Source of the DNA: Burkholderia savannae
GTDB lineage: Bacteria > Pseudomonadota > Gammaproteobacteria > Burkholderiales > Burkholderiaceae
Direction of reading: 5' to 3'
Assembly: GCF_001524445.2 (NCBI RefSeq)
Contig: NZ_CP013417.1
Location: 3,224,001-3,288,000 of the forward strand
DNA length: 64,000 bases
The position numbers and the translations under genes are program-made. The notes below the pieces were generated by a model that saw only the letters and a program-made list of their open reading frames with translations, did not search any database and had not been told where the DNA came from. The first letter of the stretch is position 1. Each line of letters opens with the position of its first letter. This document shows positions 27,628 through 36,771 of the stretch, in pieces.

Positions 27628-28947
27628 TCACGGCGCGGACACCGGCTCTTCGCGCGGATGCCACGCATCGGGCGGCGCGAGCGGTTCGAGCGGGCTCGTT
27701 TCGTCGAGATGGAACAGCGCATCGAACTGCCCCGTGATCGACGACATGAAATAGTGGCTGTCGCGCTCCGTCCGCGGCAGATAGATCACGCCGATCGCGC
27801 GCTCGAGCAGCGCTTCGCCGAGCGGCTGCGCGACGATCTCGCGCAGCGGCAGGAAGAAACGGTCGAGCCCGGTCGTATAAAAGAGGCGTTCGTAGCTGTC
27901 GGACAGCGCGGGGCGCATCCATTTCTGTTCGACGTCGCCGTCCCATTGCGACGCGGCCGACACGTGGCCCGTGTAGGCGGTGAAGCCGATCGACAGCGCG
28001 CGCTCGCCGAGCGACTCGCGCACGAGCTGGCCGAGCGTCCATTCGCCGCGCAGGTGCATCTCGGTCGCGCGCGCGTCGCCGACGTGCGAGTTGTGCGCCC
28101 AGACGACCGCGCGCCCCGTGCCGCCGCGACGCGCGCGGTAGCGGCGCAGCGCGAAAAGCGTGTCGCGCATGTGCGAATCGCGCAGATTCCACGTGTTCGC
28201 GCGCGGCCCGAACATCGCGCGGTAATAGGTTTCGGCGTTGACGACGACCTGCGCGTTGCGCTCGGCGAAGAACTGCGCATCGAGCGCGTCGATGCCGTCC
28301 TGCGCGAGATACGCCGCCTCGTTCGCGCGCAGCCGCAGCAGTTGCGCGACCGCGTCGACGGTGGCGGCCGGCCGCGCGCCCGTGGCGACCGCGTAGCCGT
28401 ACGCCCCCGGCTCGCGCACGTGATCGAGCGCCGCGTAGCGCCGCCGCGCGAATTCGGCCTCATCGGGATCGACGTCGTCGAGATAGCGGATCACCGCATC
28501 GGCCGAGCGGTACAGGCTGTACAGATCGAGCCCGTAGACGCCCGCCCGCGATTCGCGCGGCAGCGTCGCGTTGTGATCGCGCATCCAGCCGACGAATTCG
28601 CGCATCGGGCGATTGCGCCACATCCATGCGGGAAAACGCGTAAAGTCCGCGAGCGCCGCGTCGACGCCGCCGATCGCGGCGTCGCCCTGCACGTAGCGAT
28701 TCACGCGCCACGCATCGGGCCAGTCGCCTTCGATCGCAATGGTGTCGAAACCGCATTCGTCGATCAGGCGCGCGGTGATCTGCGCGCGCATCCGATAGAA
28801 CTCGTGCGTGCCGTGCGTCGCCTCGCCGAGCAGCACCACATCGGCGTCGTTCGCGATGTCGATCAATTCGTCGAAATCCCCCGCGTCGCCGCGCAGCGGG
28901 CGAGCGAGATCGCGCACGGCGAGAAAGGGCGTCTTCGCAGGATGCAT
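27628..28947 (-). CDS. Erythromycin esterase-like protein
   Basis: A 439-residue member of the erythromycin esterase (EreA/EreB, succinoglycan-biosynthesis related) family. The conserved motifs are VVLLGEATHGTHEFYRMRAQ (catalytic His region, near residue 35-55), IAIEGDWPDAWRVN, PMREFVGWMRDHN and VVWAHNSHVGDARATEM. In Ere enzymes these His and Glu residues open macrolide lactones; most genomic relatives have no proven macrolide activity. The start ATG 28947 follows GGAG by seven bases; longer openings upstream are low-complexity. It is the first gene of the four-gene cluster with the hydrolase and the two phosphoribosyltransferases, which suggests a shared nucleotide or stress role rather than resistance. 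Confidence 0.85.
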   Translation of the reverse strand: MHPAKTPFLAVRDLARPLRGDAGDFDELIDIANDADVVLLGEATHGTHEFYRMRAQITARLIDECGFDTIAIEGDWPDAWRVNRYVQGDAAIGGVDAALADFTRFPAWMWRNRPMREFVGWMRDHNATLPRESRAGVYGLDLYSLYRSADAVIRYLDDVDPDEAEFARRRYAALDHVREPGAYGYAVATGARPAATVDAVAQLLRLRANEAAYLAQDGIDALDAQFFAERNAQVVVNAETYYRAMFGPRANTWNLRDSHMRDTLFALRRYRARRGGTGRAVVWAHNSHVGDARATEMHLRGEWTLGQLVRESLGERALSIGFTAYTGHVSAASQWDGDVEQKWMRPALSDSYERLFYTTGLDRFFLPLREIVAQPLGEALLERAIGVIYLPRTERDSHYFMSSITGQFDALFHLDETSPLEPLAPPDAWHPREEPVSAP

Positions 28948-30406
28948 GAATCGTCTCCGGACGACCGCAGCCCGGGCGTGCGCGCCGTTCGCGACAGGCC
29001 GTCGCGCGACGCCGCACAGAGCGGCTGATCCGATCATTCTCGACCGCGGTTTCGCCGAAACGTTGCGTTGAGTCAACGCTCGCCGCCACGGTCGCGCCGT
29101 CGCTCGAGCGCGACGCGTCTCTTTCAATTTACGCGCTCTGCGCAGAAGTTGCAGTGCGAATAACCCGATCTACACGCATGCGTTCGCGTCATTTCGCAAG
29201 CGCGCGACGTTCCGGAGAACGGCGCTTCGATGCCGCTGATGCAAGTCGGGCGCGCGCGTCGTGATCCGACGTCGGCGACGGCGCGCGTAACGGCGCACCG
29301 AGGCTCGCGCGTGCTCGTGCTCATGCTCGCGCCGATCGGCGTCGCGACGGTCGTCCGGGCAGCGGCGGGCGCGCCGGTCCGGCCGCGGCCGCGCGCGACC
29401 GCGCTTGCGTAACCGAACGCGTGATTTCCCGCCGCATTCCCCGCGAACCGGCTGTTCGCGCTCGCGGCATTCGCGATCGTGCGCGTCGGGCTCGCGCCCG
29501 CTTTTCGGCTCGGCCCGCCGATAATTCTCGGCACGCGGCGGTGCATCCTGTCCAACGCGATTCGCCGGCCCGACCGCGTTTCCCGACGATCCGAAACAGG
29601 CGGCGGCGAGCTTGCGCGTGCGCCCGCCCGCTTGGCGGCGCGCGGTCGCGCCGCCCGGCGTCCTGCCGTACCGCGTGACGAGCGCGATCACCGCATCGGG
29701 CCGCGCATGCAATGCGAGCATCGGGCGAAGGCTCGTCGGCCAAGGATCGACGACGTGCGGCGCCACCGGACCCAGCGCATCCGTCGCGCGCGCGACCGCT
29801 TGCCGGCGACTATCCGCGAATCGCGCGCGACGCCGCCGCGATGTCGCGCCTCGCGATCGCGACGAATCGTCTGACATCGCGGCCGCTCTACGCGATGGCG
29901 AAACGCCGCAGCCGCCTCGACCAGGCGACGCCATCTCCACGCCGACGCACACCGCCCTCGCCCCTCGCCCCGCGGCCCGCCGCCGCGAGCGGCGCGCACG
30001 AAACGCACTAAGCGCACGACATCCACCCGTCATCGCGCCGCGCGATGTCAGGTCCGCTCCGATTGAGTTCGATCAAAAGCCGAGGCGGCGTTGCTCGTAC
30101 AGTGATCGCAGTACCTCGTCATGCGCGTGGCGCCGAACGAGTCGCAGCGCCTGTGCGTCGCGCGCGGATCGCCCGATGCCGAGGCGAGCGCGGCGGTTGC
30201 GTGAGAGTGCGCACCGATCCATCGATGCGTTCGCCGTGCCGTGCCGTGCAACGCATGCGCGACGCGATTCTTGCCGCACGCACCGCAGCGGTGCATCAGC
30301 CTTCCGCATCGCCATGCACTCGACGGATGCGCTCGCATGCGGCTCGATTCGTATCGATTGCATCGACGCGCACGTCGCCGCCGCGCGACTCTTTCGGAGA
30401 TCGATC
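28948..30406. other. Gene-poor GC-rich region
   Basis: About 1.46 kb with no convincing gene. All frames on both strands are Arg/Ala/Pro-rich and lack recognised motifs. One 60-codon plus-strand frame at 29230-29412 has a GGAG upstream and a hydrophobic patch (VLVLMLAPIGVATVV), but its composition is ambiguous, and I do not call it. No repeats or IS ends were seen. Regulatory or small-RNA content cannot be excluded by eye. Confidence 0.45.
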
Positions 30407-30598
30407 ATGGTTGCAGGTGTGGTGCTGTGGGTCGCCCTCGCGGCGATCTTTCCGACCGTCGTCGTGCCCGCCGCGCAGCATGCGGTCGAGCACGCCGTCA
30501 AGCATCGGGACACGCATGCGGCGTCAGGCGCGCCGATCGCGAGCGGCGTGCGAGAGCAGCCCGCGTCGCCGGACGGCGGCGATGCGATCGGGCATTGA
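30407..30598 (+). CDS. Small hypothetical membrane or secreted protein
   Basis: A 63-residue frame not recognised as any family. It starts at ATG 30407 with GGAG eight bases upstream. The N-terminus is one hydrophobic helix (VAGVVLWVALAAIFPTVVV) and the rest is polar with several His (HAVEHAVKHRDTHA). This could be a small inner-membrane protein or a signal-peptide protein. It stands alone in a gene-poor region; the case for coding rests on the ribosome-binding site and the clean amphipathic layout. Confidence 0.45.
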   Translation: MVAGVVLWVALAAIFPTVVVPAAQHAVEHAVKHRDTHAASGAPIASGVREQPASPDGGDAIGH

Positions 30599-30905
30599 GC
30601 GGCACCGGCCGCGCTCGAAAAGAATCGGCCGTGCAAGCGCCGGGCGATCGGGCGCATGCGTGCCGATGCGTCGTTCGAACGCGCGCTCGAATCGCCGTTT
30701 GAATCTCGTCGTTCAGGATCGCTGATCGCTCGATCGGCGCATATGCGCCGGCATGTGCGCCGTCATCCGTCCAAACGGATGCTCGCGAATTCACGCCATG
30801 CGATGCGCGGCGGCTGCAGCCCGCTCGTTCGGCGCGCGCAGCGCAGCGTCCTGCAAACGGCACTCGCGCGCGATCCGCGCCACGTTCCGCTCAATCCCGC
30901 CTGCG
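30599..30905. other. Intergenic, nothing recognised
   Basis: 307 bp between the small hypothetical gene and the 3' end of mnmH. No frame with protein-like composition, no hairpin with a T-tract and no repeats were seen. Confidence 0.4.
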
Positions 30906-31970
30906 TCAGACGCTCGCGCTCATCGCGTCGAGATGCGCGAGCAACGCCCTCGCCTGCTCCACGACGTCGGCCGCAGTCGGCCTGAACGGGAAATGCTCGG
31001 CCCGCGGCAGGCGAACGAAATGTTCGCGGCTGCTGCGCGCATACGCGGGATCGTAGTGAACGTCGACGAGCTCTTCGGACAGCTCGCCAAGACGCCCCTC
31101 GTCGAGCATCTCGTGCCACTTGCGGATGCGCGCGTGACCGTGCAGCGGCACGAGCTTCTCGAGCTGCACCTTGAAGAACGCGCTCCGGTCGATCAGATGC
31201 CCGTAATCCTGCAGCAGCAACTCGACGCGCTCTTCGCGCTGGGTCTCGACGTTCACGCAATCCGCCTCGTGCATGCTGGCGAGCAGCGCGAGCGGCAACG
31301 TGATCGAGCCGATGCGCCGGCTCTCCGCCTCGATGAACACCGGCCGCTCGCGAGCGAAGCCGCGCAACGCGCGGACGAGCGCCGTGTCGAACGCCTTTTG
31401 CGACGGCTGCTCGCCGCTCGGCAGCGCGCCCAGCAGCGAGCCGCGGTGCGCGGCGAGCGCTTCGAGATCGAGCGTTTGCGCGCCCGCCTGCGCGAGCGCG
31501 TGCAGCAGCCGGGTTTTGCCGCTTCCGGTGTGCCCCGTCAGGACGACGTAACGAAACTCGGCGGGCAATCGGCCGAGCGCGTCGACGACCGAGCGGCGGT
31601 ACGCCTTGTAGCCGCCGTCGAGCTGCCGCGCGCGCCAGCCGATCATGTTGAGCATGACGGCCATCGATCCGGAGCGCTTGCCGCCGCGCCAGCAATAGAC
31701 GAGCGGCCGCCAGTTGCGCGGGCGGTCGGCGAACGTCGTGTCGAGATGCGCGGCGATGTTGCGCGCGACCATCGCCGCGCCGACGCGCGTCGCCTCGAAC
31801 GGCGACACCTGCTTGTACATCGTGCCGACGATCACCCGCTCTTCGTTGCTGAGGACGGGTGCGTTCAGCGCGCCCGGAATATGGTCCTCCGCATACTCGA
31901 GCGGCGTGCGGACGTCGACGATCTCGTCGAAATCGTCGATCTGGTCGATGGAAACGGGCTGGAGATTCAA
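30906..31970 (-). CDS. mnmH: tRNA 2-selenouridine synthase
   Basis: A 354-residue MnmH (SelU/YbbB). The N-terminal rhodanese domain has VDVRTPLEYAEDHIPGALNA and the active-site Cys in LVYCWRGGKRSGSMA. The P-loop domain has LTGHTGSGKTRLLHAL, binding the geranylated or selenophosphate-using tRNA substrate. The enzyme converts 2-thiouridine at the wobble position of Lys, Glu and Gln tRNAs to 2-selenouridine with selenophosphate. The start codon is a TTG at 31970 (NLQPVSIDQID), as no ATG is in a suitable place. selD, its usual neighbour, is not in the window. Confidence 0.92.
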   Translation of the reverse strand: MNLQPVSIDQIDDFDEIVDVRTPLEYAEDHIPGALNAPVLSNEERVIVGTMYKQVSPFEATRVGAAMVARNIAAHLDTTFADRPRNWRPLVYCWRGGKRSGSMAVMLNMIGWRARQLDGGYKAYRRSVVDALGRLPAEFRYVVLTGHTGSGKTRLLHALAQAGAQTLDLEALAAHRGSLLGALPSGEQPSQKAFDTALVRALRGFARERPVFIEAESRRIGSITLPLALLASMHEADCVNVETQREERVELLLQDYGHLIDRSAFFKVQLEKLVPLHGHARIRKWHEMLDEGRLGELSEELVDVHYDPAYARSSREHFVRLPRAEHFPFRPTAADVVEQARALLAHLDAMSASV

Positions 31971-32271
31971 CGTATCGGGCGCGGCGGGGCCGCATCATCG
32001 TTGGCGATGGAGCGGCGATTATCTCACGCGCGGCAGCCGCCTCACGCGGCGGCAGGCGTGTCGCCCGCCGGCGCCGGCGGGCCCAGGCGCGCGACGAGCA
32101 CGAAGAACGTCGGGCCGTCGCTCTGATGGGCTTGCACTAAAAGTCAATAAACAAGTGACTCGCGGTTCATTCCAATCCCGGCTCGCGCGACCAACCTAGT
32201 GCGTCGGGCCCGAGTGCGCCCCGACGCCTTCGCCAACGATGCATCGGCCGCCGATGCGCCCGGGAGACGCG
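31971..32271. promoter_or_regulatory. Divergent intergenic region before mnmH and the broken gene
   Basis: 301 bp between divergent starts. The middle is AT-richer (ACTAAAAGTCAATAAACAAG at about 32138), a plausible promoter. A GGGAG lies ahead of the ATG at 32272. No strong palindrome was seen. Confidence 0.35.
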
Positions 32272-32919
32272 ATGAGAATCGTAGACATCCGCGAGCAAGC
32301 CGTATCGATCGGTTCTCCGAGCCGCAACGCGTATATCGACTTCAGCAAGATGACGCCGAGCGTCGTCGCCGTGATCACCGACGTCGTCCGCGACGACAAG
32401 CCCGTCGCCGGCCACGGCTTCAACTCGAACAGCCGCTACGGCCAGCGCATGCTGCTGCGCGAGCGCTTCATTGCCCGTCTGCTCGACGCCGCCCCCGCGA
32501 GCCTCGTCGACGACGCGCGCGACAATCTTGATCCGCACCGGATCTAGGCGGCGCTCTTCGCGAACGAGAAGCCGGGCGGCCACGGCGAGCGCGCCGTCGC
32601 GATCGGCACGCTCGCCGTGGCCGAGTGGGACGCGGTCGCGAAGATCGAGGACAAGCCGCTCTTTCGCCTGCTCGCCGAACGCCACGGCGACGGCACGCCG
32701 AACCGCAAGGTGTTCGTCTGTGCGGCGGGCGGCTACTACTACCCCGGCCGGGATCTCGGCAAGCTGAAGCACGAGATGCGCAGCGACCTCGACCGCGGCT
32801 ATACGGTCGTCAAGAAGAAGATCGGCGGCGCGGCGCTCGACGACGACCTGCGCCGGATCGACGCGGCGCTCTCCTTGCTCGGCGACGGCCAGAAGCTCGC
32901 CGCGTCGCGCGTGACGTGA
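32272..32919 (+). pseudogene. Mandelate racemase/enolase-superfamily remnant
   Basis: The N-terminal part of a mandelate racemase / muconate lactonizing enzyme homologue. It starts MRIVDIREQAVSIGSPSRN at 32272 after GGGAG. It is interrupted by TAG at 32545-32547, in the same frame as continuing homology (AALFANEKPGGHGERAVAIG, then EWDAVAKIEDKPLFRLLAER, VFVCAAGGYYYPGRDL, YTVVKKKIGGAALDDDL). A single change of a Trp or similar codon to TAG explains the stop. Homology ends at about 32905, just before the barrel's metal-binding residues, so the catalytic C-terminal half (about 170-200 residues) is missing. No active enzyme is expected. The related intact dgoD at 48.6 kb is a different subgroup. 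Confidence 0.82.
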
Positions 32920-33429
32920 GCGAAGCATTCGAGGCGCTTGACGTACTCGAACCATTCGAAACGTTCGAGCCATTCGAAGCGCGGCACGGCGAACGCCAGC
33001 GTCGCGGGCAAACAACCGTGCGGATTCCGAAGTTCCGCGGCGCGCCGTGGAAACCGCTTTCGACGCACCGCGTGCAGGCATCGATCGGCATCGCCGCCGG
33101 CGTGCTCGTCGGGCGCTTCGCGTCCGCGCCGGCGAGCGATTGAAAACGCACGGCGATCCGCTCGCTCGTGCGGTCGCGACGGCGCGTCGCACCGCCCCGC
33201 CATCTCGCCATCCGCCTTTTTTTCCGTCCGCGCTATCGCCGCGCCGATCCGCTTGACGCGCCTGCCTCGGCGCCTATCATCCAATGGCTTCCGAGCGAGC
33301 AACAACGATCTTTTCAAAAACAATAACGCGTATCGAACAAAAAGCACGTAGTCGAAGAGGGAAACGCATTACGGCTCACTCCAACGTTTCGCTCCTTTAT
33401 TACGCAATAAATAATATTTCGAGAAGACC
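32920..33429. other. Intergenic region before the flavoprotein gene
   Basis: 510 bp without a gene. The first 80 bp holds imperfect repeats of ATTCGA / TTCGAGCC (near 32925-32985), probably residual after the deletion that truncated the enolase-superfamily gene. From about 33290 to 33428 the DNA is AT-rich (TTCAAAAACAATAACGCG, ACGCAATAAATAATATTTCG) and is the likely promoter for the downstream oxidase gene. Confidence 0.5.
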
Positions 33430-35190
33430 ATGAAAAAGATCCATGGAGACCCGACGCCGCGTCTTCGTCGCCGCGCGTTTCTCAGCGATCTCGCGCGTCT
33501 CGCCGGCGCGGGCGTCGTCGCCGGATGGACGCCGATCCGGCCGATTCCCGCGCACGCGCAGCCCGCCGGCTCGACGCCGCCGAATTTCCCCGCCGACATC
33601 GCGCTCTACAAGCAGGCGTTTCGCAACTGGAGCGGCGAAATCGCCGTCGCGAACCTGTGGACGGCGGCGCCCGCGACGCCCGCCGACGTCGTCGCGATCG
33701 CCAACTGGGCGGCGCAGCACGGCTATCGCGCGCGAGCGCTCGGCCACATGCACAACTGGTCGCCGCTCGCGGTCGCGGCGAACGATGCGAACGCCCGCGT
33801 GTTGCTCGTCGACACGACCAAGCATCTGACGGCGGTGTCGGTCGACGCGTCGACTACGCCCGCGCGCGTCACCGCGCAGGCGGGCGTGTCGATGGACACG
33901 CTGCTCGCGACGCTCGAGCAGTACGGGCTCGGCATGACGGCGTTTCCCGCGCCCGGCGACATCACGCTCGGCGGCGCGCTCGCGATCGGCGCGCACGGCA
34001 CCGCGCTGCCGGCCGCGGGCGAAACGCGGCTGCCGGGGCACACGTACGGCTCGCTCAGCAACGCGGTGCTGTCGCTGACCGCGGTGGTTCACGACGCGCC
34101 GTCGGGCCGTTACGCACTGCGCACGTTCGAGCGGACCGATCCGGACATCGGCCCGTTCCTCGCGCACGTCGGCCGCGCGTTCATCATCGAAGCGACGCTG
34201 CAGGCGGGCGCGAATCAGCGGCTGCAATGCGAGAGCTTCGTCGATATCCCCGCATCCGAGCTGTTCGCCCGCGCGGGCGCGCGAGGCCGAACCGTCGAAT
34301 CGTTCCTGCGGCGCTCGGGCCGCATCGAAGCGATCTGGTATCCGTTCACCGGCGCTCCGTGGCTGAAAGTCTGGAGCGTCCGGCCGAACCGGCCGGCCGG
34401 CGCGCGCGCCGTCGATCAGCCGTACAACTATCCGTTCTCCGATTCGCTACCGAGGGAATTGTCCGATCTGGTGAGCCGCATCGTGTTGAACGGCGAATTC
34501 CAGCTGACGCCGCTGTTCGGCAAGACGCTATACGCGATCACGTGTCTCGGCCTGACTAACCCGTTCGCGCCGGCGACGAATCTCTGGGGGTGGTCGCGCA
34601 CGGTGCTGAACTACGTGCGGCCGACGACGCTGCGCGTGACCGCGAACGGCTATGCGGTGCTGACGAGCCGCGCGAACGTGCAGCGCGCGATCAACGAGTT
34701 CGTCGGCGCGTATCGGCAGCGTATCGCCGACTATCGCGCGGCCGGCAGCTATCCGATGAACGGCCCCGTCGAGATTCGCGTGACGGGCGTCGATTCGCCG
34801 GACGAAGTCGCTCCGGGCGCGACGGCGCCGTCGCTGTCCGCGCTCCGGCCACGGCCCGACCATCCCGACTGGGACGTCGCAATCTGGTTCGACATCCTGA
34901 CGTTGCCGGGCACGCCCGATGCGAACCGCTTCTATCGCGACATCGAGCAGTGGATGCTGTCGAACTACAGCGGCGGCTACGCGACCGTGCGGCCGGAGTG
35001 GTCCAAGGGCTGGGGCTACACGAGCTCCGCCGCCTGGAGCGACGACACGATGATCGGCGCGACGATTCCGGATCTGTTCCGGCAGGGGCTGCCTTCCGAC
35101 GACAACTGGGACGCGGCGCTGCGCACGCTCGACCGCTACGATCCGCGCCGCGTGTTCTCGTCGCCGCTCCTCGACCGGCTGCTGCGCTGA
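33430..35190 (+). CDS. Class II cholesterol oxidase-like flavoprotein, Tat-exported
   Basis: A 586-residue VAO/PCMH-type flavoprotein. The N-terminus has a twin-arginine signal (RLRRRAFLSDLARLAGAGVV, cleavage near AHAQ), so it folds with FAD before export. The FAD domain has ARALGHMHNWSPLA, in which His108 matches the covalent FAD-binding His of class II cholesterol oxidases, and FPAPGDITLGGALAIGAHGT. The C-terminal part (YPFTGAPWLKVWSV, PDHPDWDVAIWFDILTL) fits the cholesterol-oxidase substrate-binding domain. The known reaction is O2-dependent oxidation of 3-beta-hydroxysterols. It is monocistronic. The substrate could be another hydrophobic alcohol; no sterol-catabolic genes are nearby. Confidence 0.82.
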   Translation: MKKIHGDPTPRLRRRAFLSDLARLAGAGVVAGWTPIRPIPAHAQPAGSTPPNFPADIALYKQAFRNWSGEIAVANLWTAAPATPADVVAIANWAAQHGYRARALGHMHNWSPLAVAANDANARVLLVDTTKHLTAVSVDASTTPARVTAQAGVSMDTLLATLEQYGLGMTAFPAPGDITLGGALAIGAHGTALPAAGETRLPGHTYGSLSNAVLSLTAVVHDAPSGRYALRTFERTDPDIGPFLAHVGRAFIIEATLQAGANQRLQCESFVDIPASELFARAGARGRTVESFLRRSGRIEAIWYPFTGAPWLKVWSVRPNRPAGARAVDQPYNYPFSDSLPRELSDLVSRIVLNGEFQLTPLFGKTLYAITCLGLTNPFAPATNLWGWSRTVLNYVRPTTLRVTANGYAVLTSRANVQRAINEFVGAYRQRIADYRAAGSYPMNGPVEIRVTGVDSPDEVAPGATAPSLSALRPRPDHPDWDVAIWFDILTLPGTPDANRFYRDIEQWMLSNYSGGYATVRPEWSKGWGYTSSAAWSDDTMIGATIPDLFRQGLPSDDNWDAALRTLDRYDPRRVFSSPLLDRLLR

Positions 35191-35248
35191 CGCGGCAAGC
35201 GGCCCGCAGCCCGCCGCACCGCGCCGCGGCCCGCTTATGACCATACAA

Positions 35249-35270
35249 AATAAAAAGCGGAATTTTTATT
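35249..35270. promoter_or_regulatory. AT-rich inverted repeat before the pyruvate kinase operon
   Basis: AATAAAAA and its exact inverse TTTTTATT flank a 6-bp centre (35257-35262) in an AT-rich island between the flavoprotein stop and the kinase start. It may be an operator or part of the promoter. A terminator role is less likely because the stem is all A/T. A repeated GTCATA (35294 and 35305 region) follows it. Confidence 0.4.
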
Positions 35271-35330
35271 ATTTTCGGCGCCGATAGCGGTCTGTCATAT
35301 TTCCGTCATACAAGAGCAACGCGAGGAAAT

Positions 35331-36770
35331 ATGACAACCACCACCGTCATCGCCACCATCGGGCCGGCCTCGGCCGCGCCGGACGCGCTGCGGGCGCTGC
35401 ATCGCGCCGGCATGAGCGTCGCGCGGCTGAACGGCTCGCACGGCGATCTCGACTGGCATCGCGCGACGATCGCGCTGTTGCGCGACACGCTGCCCGATCT
35501 GCCGATCCTGCTCGACATCCCCGGCCGCAAGATCCGCACGACGCAGTTGCGGGTCGAGCCGTCGTTCGCCGCGGGCGACGTCGTCACGCTGACGACCGAT
35601 CCGTCGCACGACGGCTCGCAGAAAGTGCCCGTCAACTACGCGCGCTTTCACGAGAAACTGCGCGCCGGCGTGCGCGTCTACGCGGACGACGGCACGCTGT
35701 CGTTCGTCGTCGACGCGGTGCGCGGCCGCGACGTGCTCGTGATCGCCGAAACCGCCGGCACGCTGAAGAGCCGCAAGGGGATCAACGTGCCGGAGATCGA
35801 TCTCGGCCACGATCTCGTCACGCCGCGCGATCGCGAGATGATCGCGTTCGCGAAGGAGACGGGCGTCGATTTCGTCGGCATCAGCTTCGTCGAATCGGCC
35901 GCGCACGTCGGCGCGATCCGCGCGCTTGTCGACGGCGCGACGCCGCAGATCGTCGCGAAGGTCGAAAACCGCGGCGGCCTCGACCATCTCGACGAGATCG
36001 CCGCCGCCGCCGACGCGCTGATGATCGATCGCGGCGACCTGTCGGTCGAGACAGGTCTCGACTACGTATCGCTCCATCAACGGACGATCGTCGCGAGCGC
36101 GCGCCGTCATGCGAAGCCCGTGATCGTCGCGACCGAGCTGCTGCACAGCATGATCGACAGCCCGCTGCCGACGAAGGCCGAAATCGGCGACATCACGCAC
36201 TCGGTGATCGACGGCGCGTCGGCCGTGATGCTGTCCGGCGAAACGGCGGTCGGCAAGTTTCCGGTCGAGGCGGTGGCGCGGCTGCACGGCATCGCCGCGC
36301 TCGCCGACGCGCATCGCGCGGCGCTCGCGGCGTCGGCGCGCACCGCCTCCGACGCGGACTACGACGACCTGCGCGCGGCGACGCAAGCGCTCGCGCGCAC
36401 GCTGCCGGTGTCGAAAATCGTCGTGCTGTCGCGCACCGGGCATGCGGCGCGGCTCGTGTCGATGGCGCAGATCCGCCAGCCGATCGTCGCGGTCGGCAGC
36501 GACCGCGCGCGCGTGCGCGCGTGGAATCTGCTGCCCGGCACGACGGGCGTGCATCTGCCGAGGCTCGACGTGGGGGCCGCCGACGCCGTGCCCGCCGCGC
36601 TCGAAGCGCTCTGGCGCGACGGGCGCATCGACGAACGCGACGTCGTGCTGACGGTGCTTGCCGCGAGCGACGAAAACGACGCGTCGCTGAACGCGTTGCA
36701 GACGGTGCGCGTCGGCGCGCTCGCGAAAGCGTTGCGCTGGCCGGCGAACCGCGCGCTCGAGGCGGCCTGA
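35331..36770 (+). CDS. Divergent pyruvate kinase paralogue
   Basis: A 479-residue protein of the pyruvate kinase family with the TIGPAS start, a complete barrel and C-terminal domain. The catalytic Lys signature is kept (IVAKVENRGGLDHLD), as is the SGETAVGKFP stretch. Several usually invariant sites differ: RLNGSHGD instead of RLNFSHG, LLDIPGRKIRT in place of DTKGPEIRT, MIDRGDLSVETG for VARGDLGVE and ATELLHSM for ATQMLESM. It could still phosphorylate or dephosphorylate a phosphoenol compound, but probably not as the housekeeping pyruvate kinase. It overlaps functionally with two downstream transporters, one base away. GAGGAA precedes the ATG. Confidence 0.82.
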   Translation: MTTTTVIATIGPASAAPDALRALHRAGMSVARLNGSHGDLDWHRATIALLRDTLPDLPILLDIPGRKIRTTQLRVEPSFAAGDVVTLTTDPSHDGSQKVPVNYARFHEKLRAGVRVYADDGTLSFVVDAVRGRDVLVIAETAGTLKSRKGINVPEIDLGHDLVTPRDREMIAFAKETGVDFVGISFVESAAHVGAIRALVDGATPQIVAKVENRGGLDHLDEIAAAADALMIDRGDLSVETGLDYVSLHQRTIVASARRHAKPVIVATELLHSMIDSPLPTKAEIGDITHSVIDGASAVMLSGETAVGKFPVEAVARLHGIAALADAHRAALAASARTASDADYDDLRAATQALARTLPVSKIVVLSRTGHAARLVSMAQIRQPIVAVGSDRARVRAWNLLPGTTGVHLPRLDVGAADAVPAALEALWRDGRIDERDVVLTVLAASDENDASLNALQTVRVGALAKALRWPANRALEAA

Positions 36771-36771
36771 C

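Noticed and set aside
25571..28192. A single 873-codon frame covering pncB and its neighbours
   Set aside because: Only the part from 26929 down is nicotinate phosphoribosyltransferase; the upstream codons are shadow of the hydrolase and esterase genes.
29230..29412. 60-codon plus-strand frame with GGAG upstream
   Set aside because: Composition is ambiguous, the distance to the ribosome-binding site is long and no family is recognised.
32196..33347. Several antisense frames across the broken enolase-superfamily gene
   Set aside because: All are shadows of the remnant's plus-strand frame.
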